NCBI GenBank assembly: GCA_004297625.1
Contig: SCTY01000018.1
Span: forward strand, 1-43,781
Direction of reading: 5' to 3'
DNA: 43,781 bases
Source: Betaproteobacteria bacterium
GTDB lineage: Bacteria > Pseudomonadota > Gammaproteobacteria > Burkholderiales > SG8-39
Shown piece by piece: positions 43,577-43,781 of this stretch (positions are counted from its first letter, which is position 1; every line of letters starts with the position of its first letter). Under the pieces are notes generated by a model, which was given only the letters and a program-made list of their open reading frames with translations, was not told the origin of the DNA and made no database searches. Both the position numbers and the translations under genes were made by a program.

Positions 43577-43781
43577 GGCATTGCCTTCAGCATGGCGCAG
43601 ATGATCGGTATTTGTGAAGGCGTCCTTGATCTATCGCCGCACGAAGAATGTCGTCGCCTACCGGCCGATTCTGTTCGCGGTAGGGATGCGCATTGCGGCG
43701 CACCCCCCGCACAGATCCGAGCAAGCGCCATTTACGCACTCGGCTCCCACCTCGGGTGCTTGACGTCGAAGCGCTGCGCGG
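43577..43781. other. Right-edge stretch without an assigned gene
   Basis: This stretch lies upstream of the NAD(P)-binding gene. No frame gives a convincing product. A short minus-strand end, AQRFDVKHPRWEPSA followed by a stop, occupies 43734-43779 and could be the C-terminus of a gene beyond the edge, but this is too little to claim. Confidence 0.3.

Overview
The window is a GC-rich segment from what looks like a denitrifying betaproteobacterium, probably Burkholderiales or Rhodocyclales-like. The evidence is a nirS gene with a nosR/nirI-type partner, several Bug/TctC-type solute receptors, an MmgE/PrpD protein, phthalate- and protocatechuate-type catabolic enzymes, and dense gene packing with 1-4 nt overlaps. 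No tRNA, rRNA, CRISPR array, prophage or intact transposase was seen.

Region 1 (1-11.9 kb) is a nitrite and nitric oxide respiration island. It holds cytochrome cd1 nitrite reductase (nirS), a short NosR/NirI-type flavo-ferredoxin, its ApbE flavin transferase, a hemerythrin-DUF2249 protein, heme A synthase (ctaA) with a shorter paralogue, and a divergent operon of small subunit, CuA subunit II, subunit I, heme O synthase and SCO/SenC. Subunit I keeps all six metal-ligand histidines but has Gln in place of the active-site tyrosine. Together with the gene order this points to a NorSY (sNOR)-type nitric oxide reductase rather than an oxygen reductase. A ketopantoate-reductase-like gene closes the region. 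Five FNR/Dnr-type boxes (TTGAT-N4-RTCAA) lie here and a sixth at 20.4 kb. Several sit exactly 41.5 bp upstream of a start codon that lacks a Shine-Dalgarno, which predicts leaderless, anaerobically induced mRNAs.

Region 2 (12-27.4 kb, all plus strand) starts after a palindromic repeat. First comes an acyl-CoA synthetase, a CocE-type hydrolase, a TRAP transporter (dctPQM) and a molybdopterin oxidoreductase coupled to the transporter by a GTGA overlap. After the sixth box comes a corrinoid methyl-transfer module: a decayed methylene-THF reductase gene, a corrinoid protein, a UroD-type methyltransferase, a MetH-activation-like protein, a 2Fe-2S/ASKHA reductive activator and a pterin-binding methyltransferase. 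Two related ~130-bp elements sit exactly between ATGA copies at two gene starts in this module. A CBS-domain protein and a membrane protein follow.

Region 3 (27.4-31.4 kb, minus) encodes a YggX-like protein, a DUF971 protein, a B12-binding-type radical SAM enzyme, a DUF169 protein and an ATP-grasp ligase in a tight operon of unknown product. Region 4 (31.5-39.8 kb) is a minus-strand catabolic cluster: two TctC receptors, MmgE/PrpD, a LigJ-like hydratase, a second amidohydrolase and two 4,5-dihydroxyphthalate-decarboxylase-like proteins, with a divergent LysR regulator. Region 5 (39.8-43.6 kb) holds an overlapping PIG-L deacetylase, NagB and phosphohexomutase operon and a convergent NAD(P)-binding protein.
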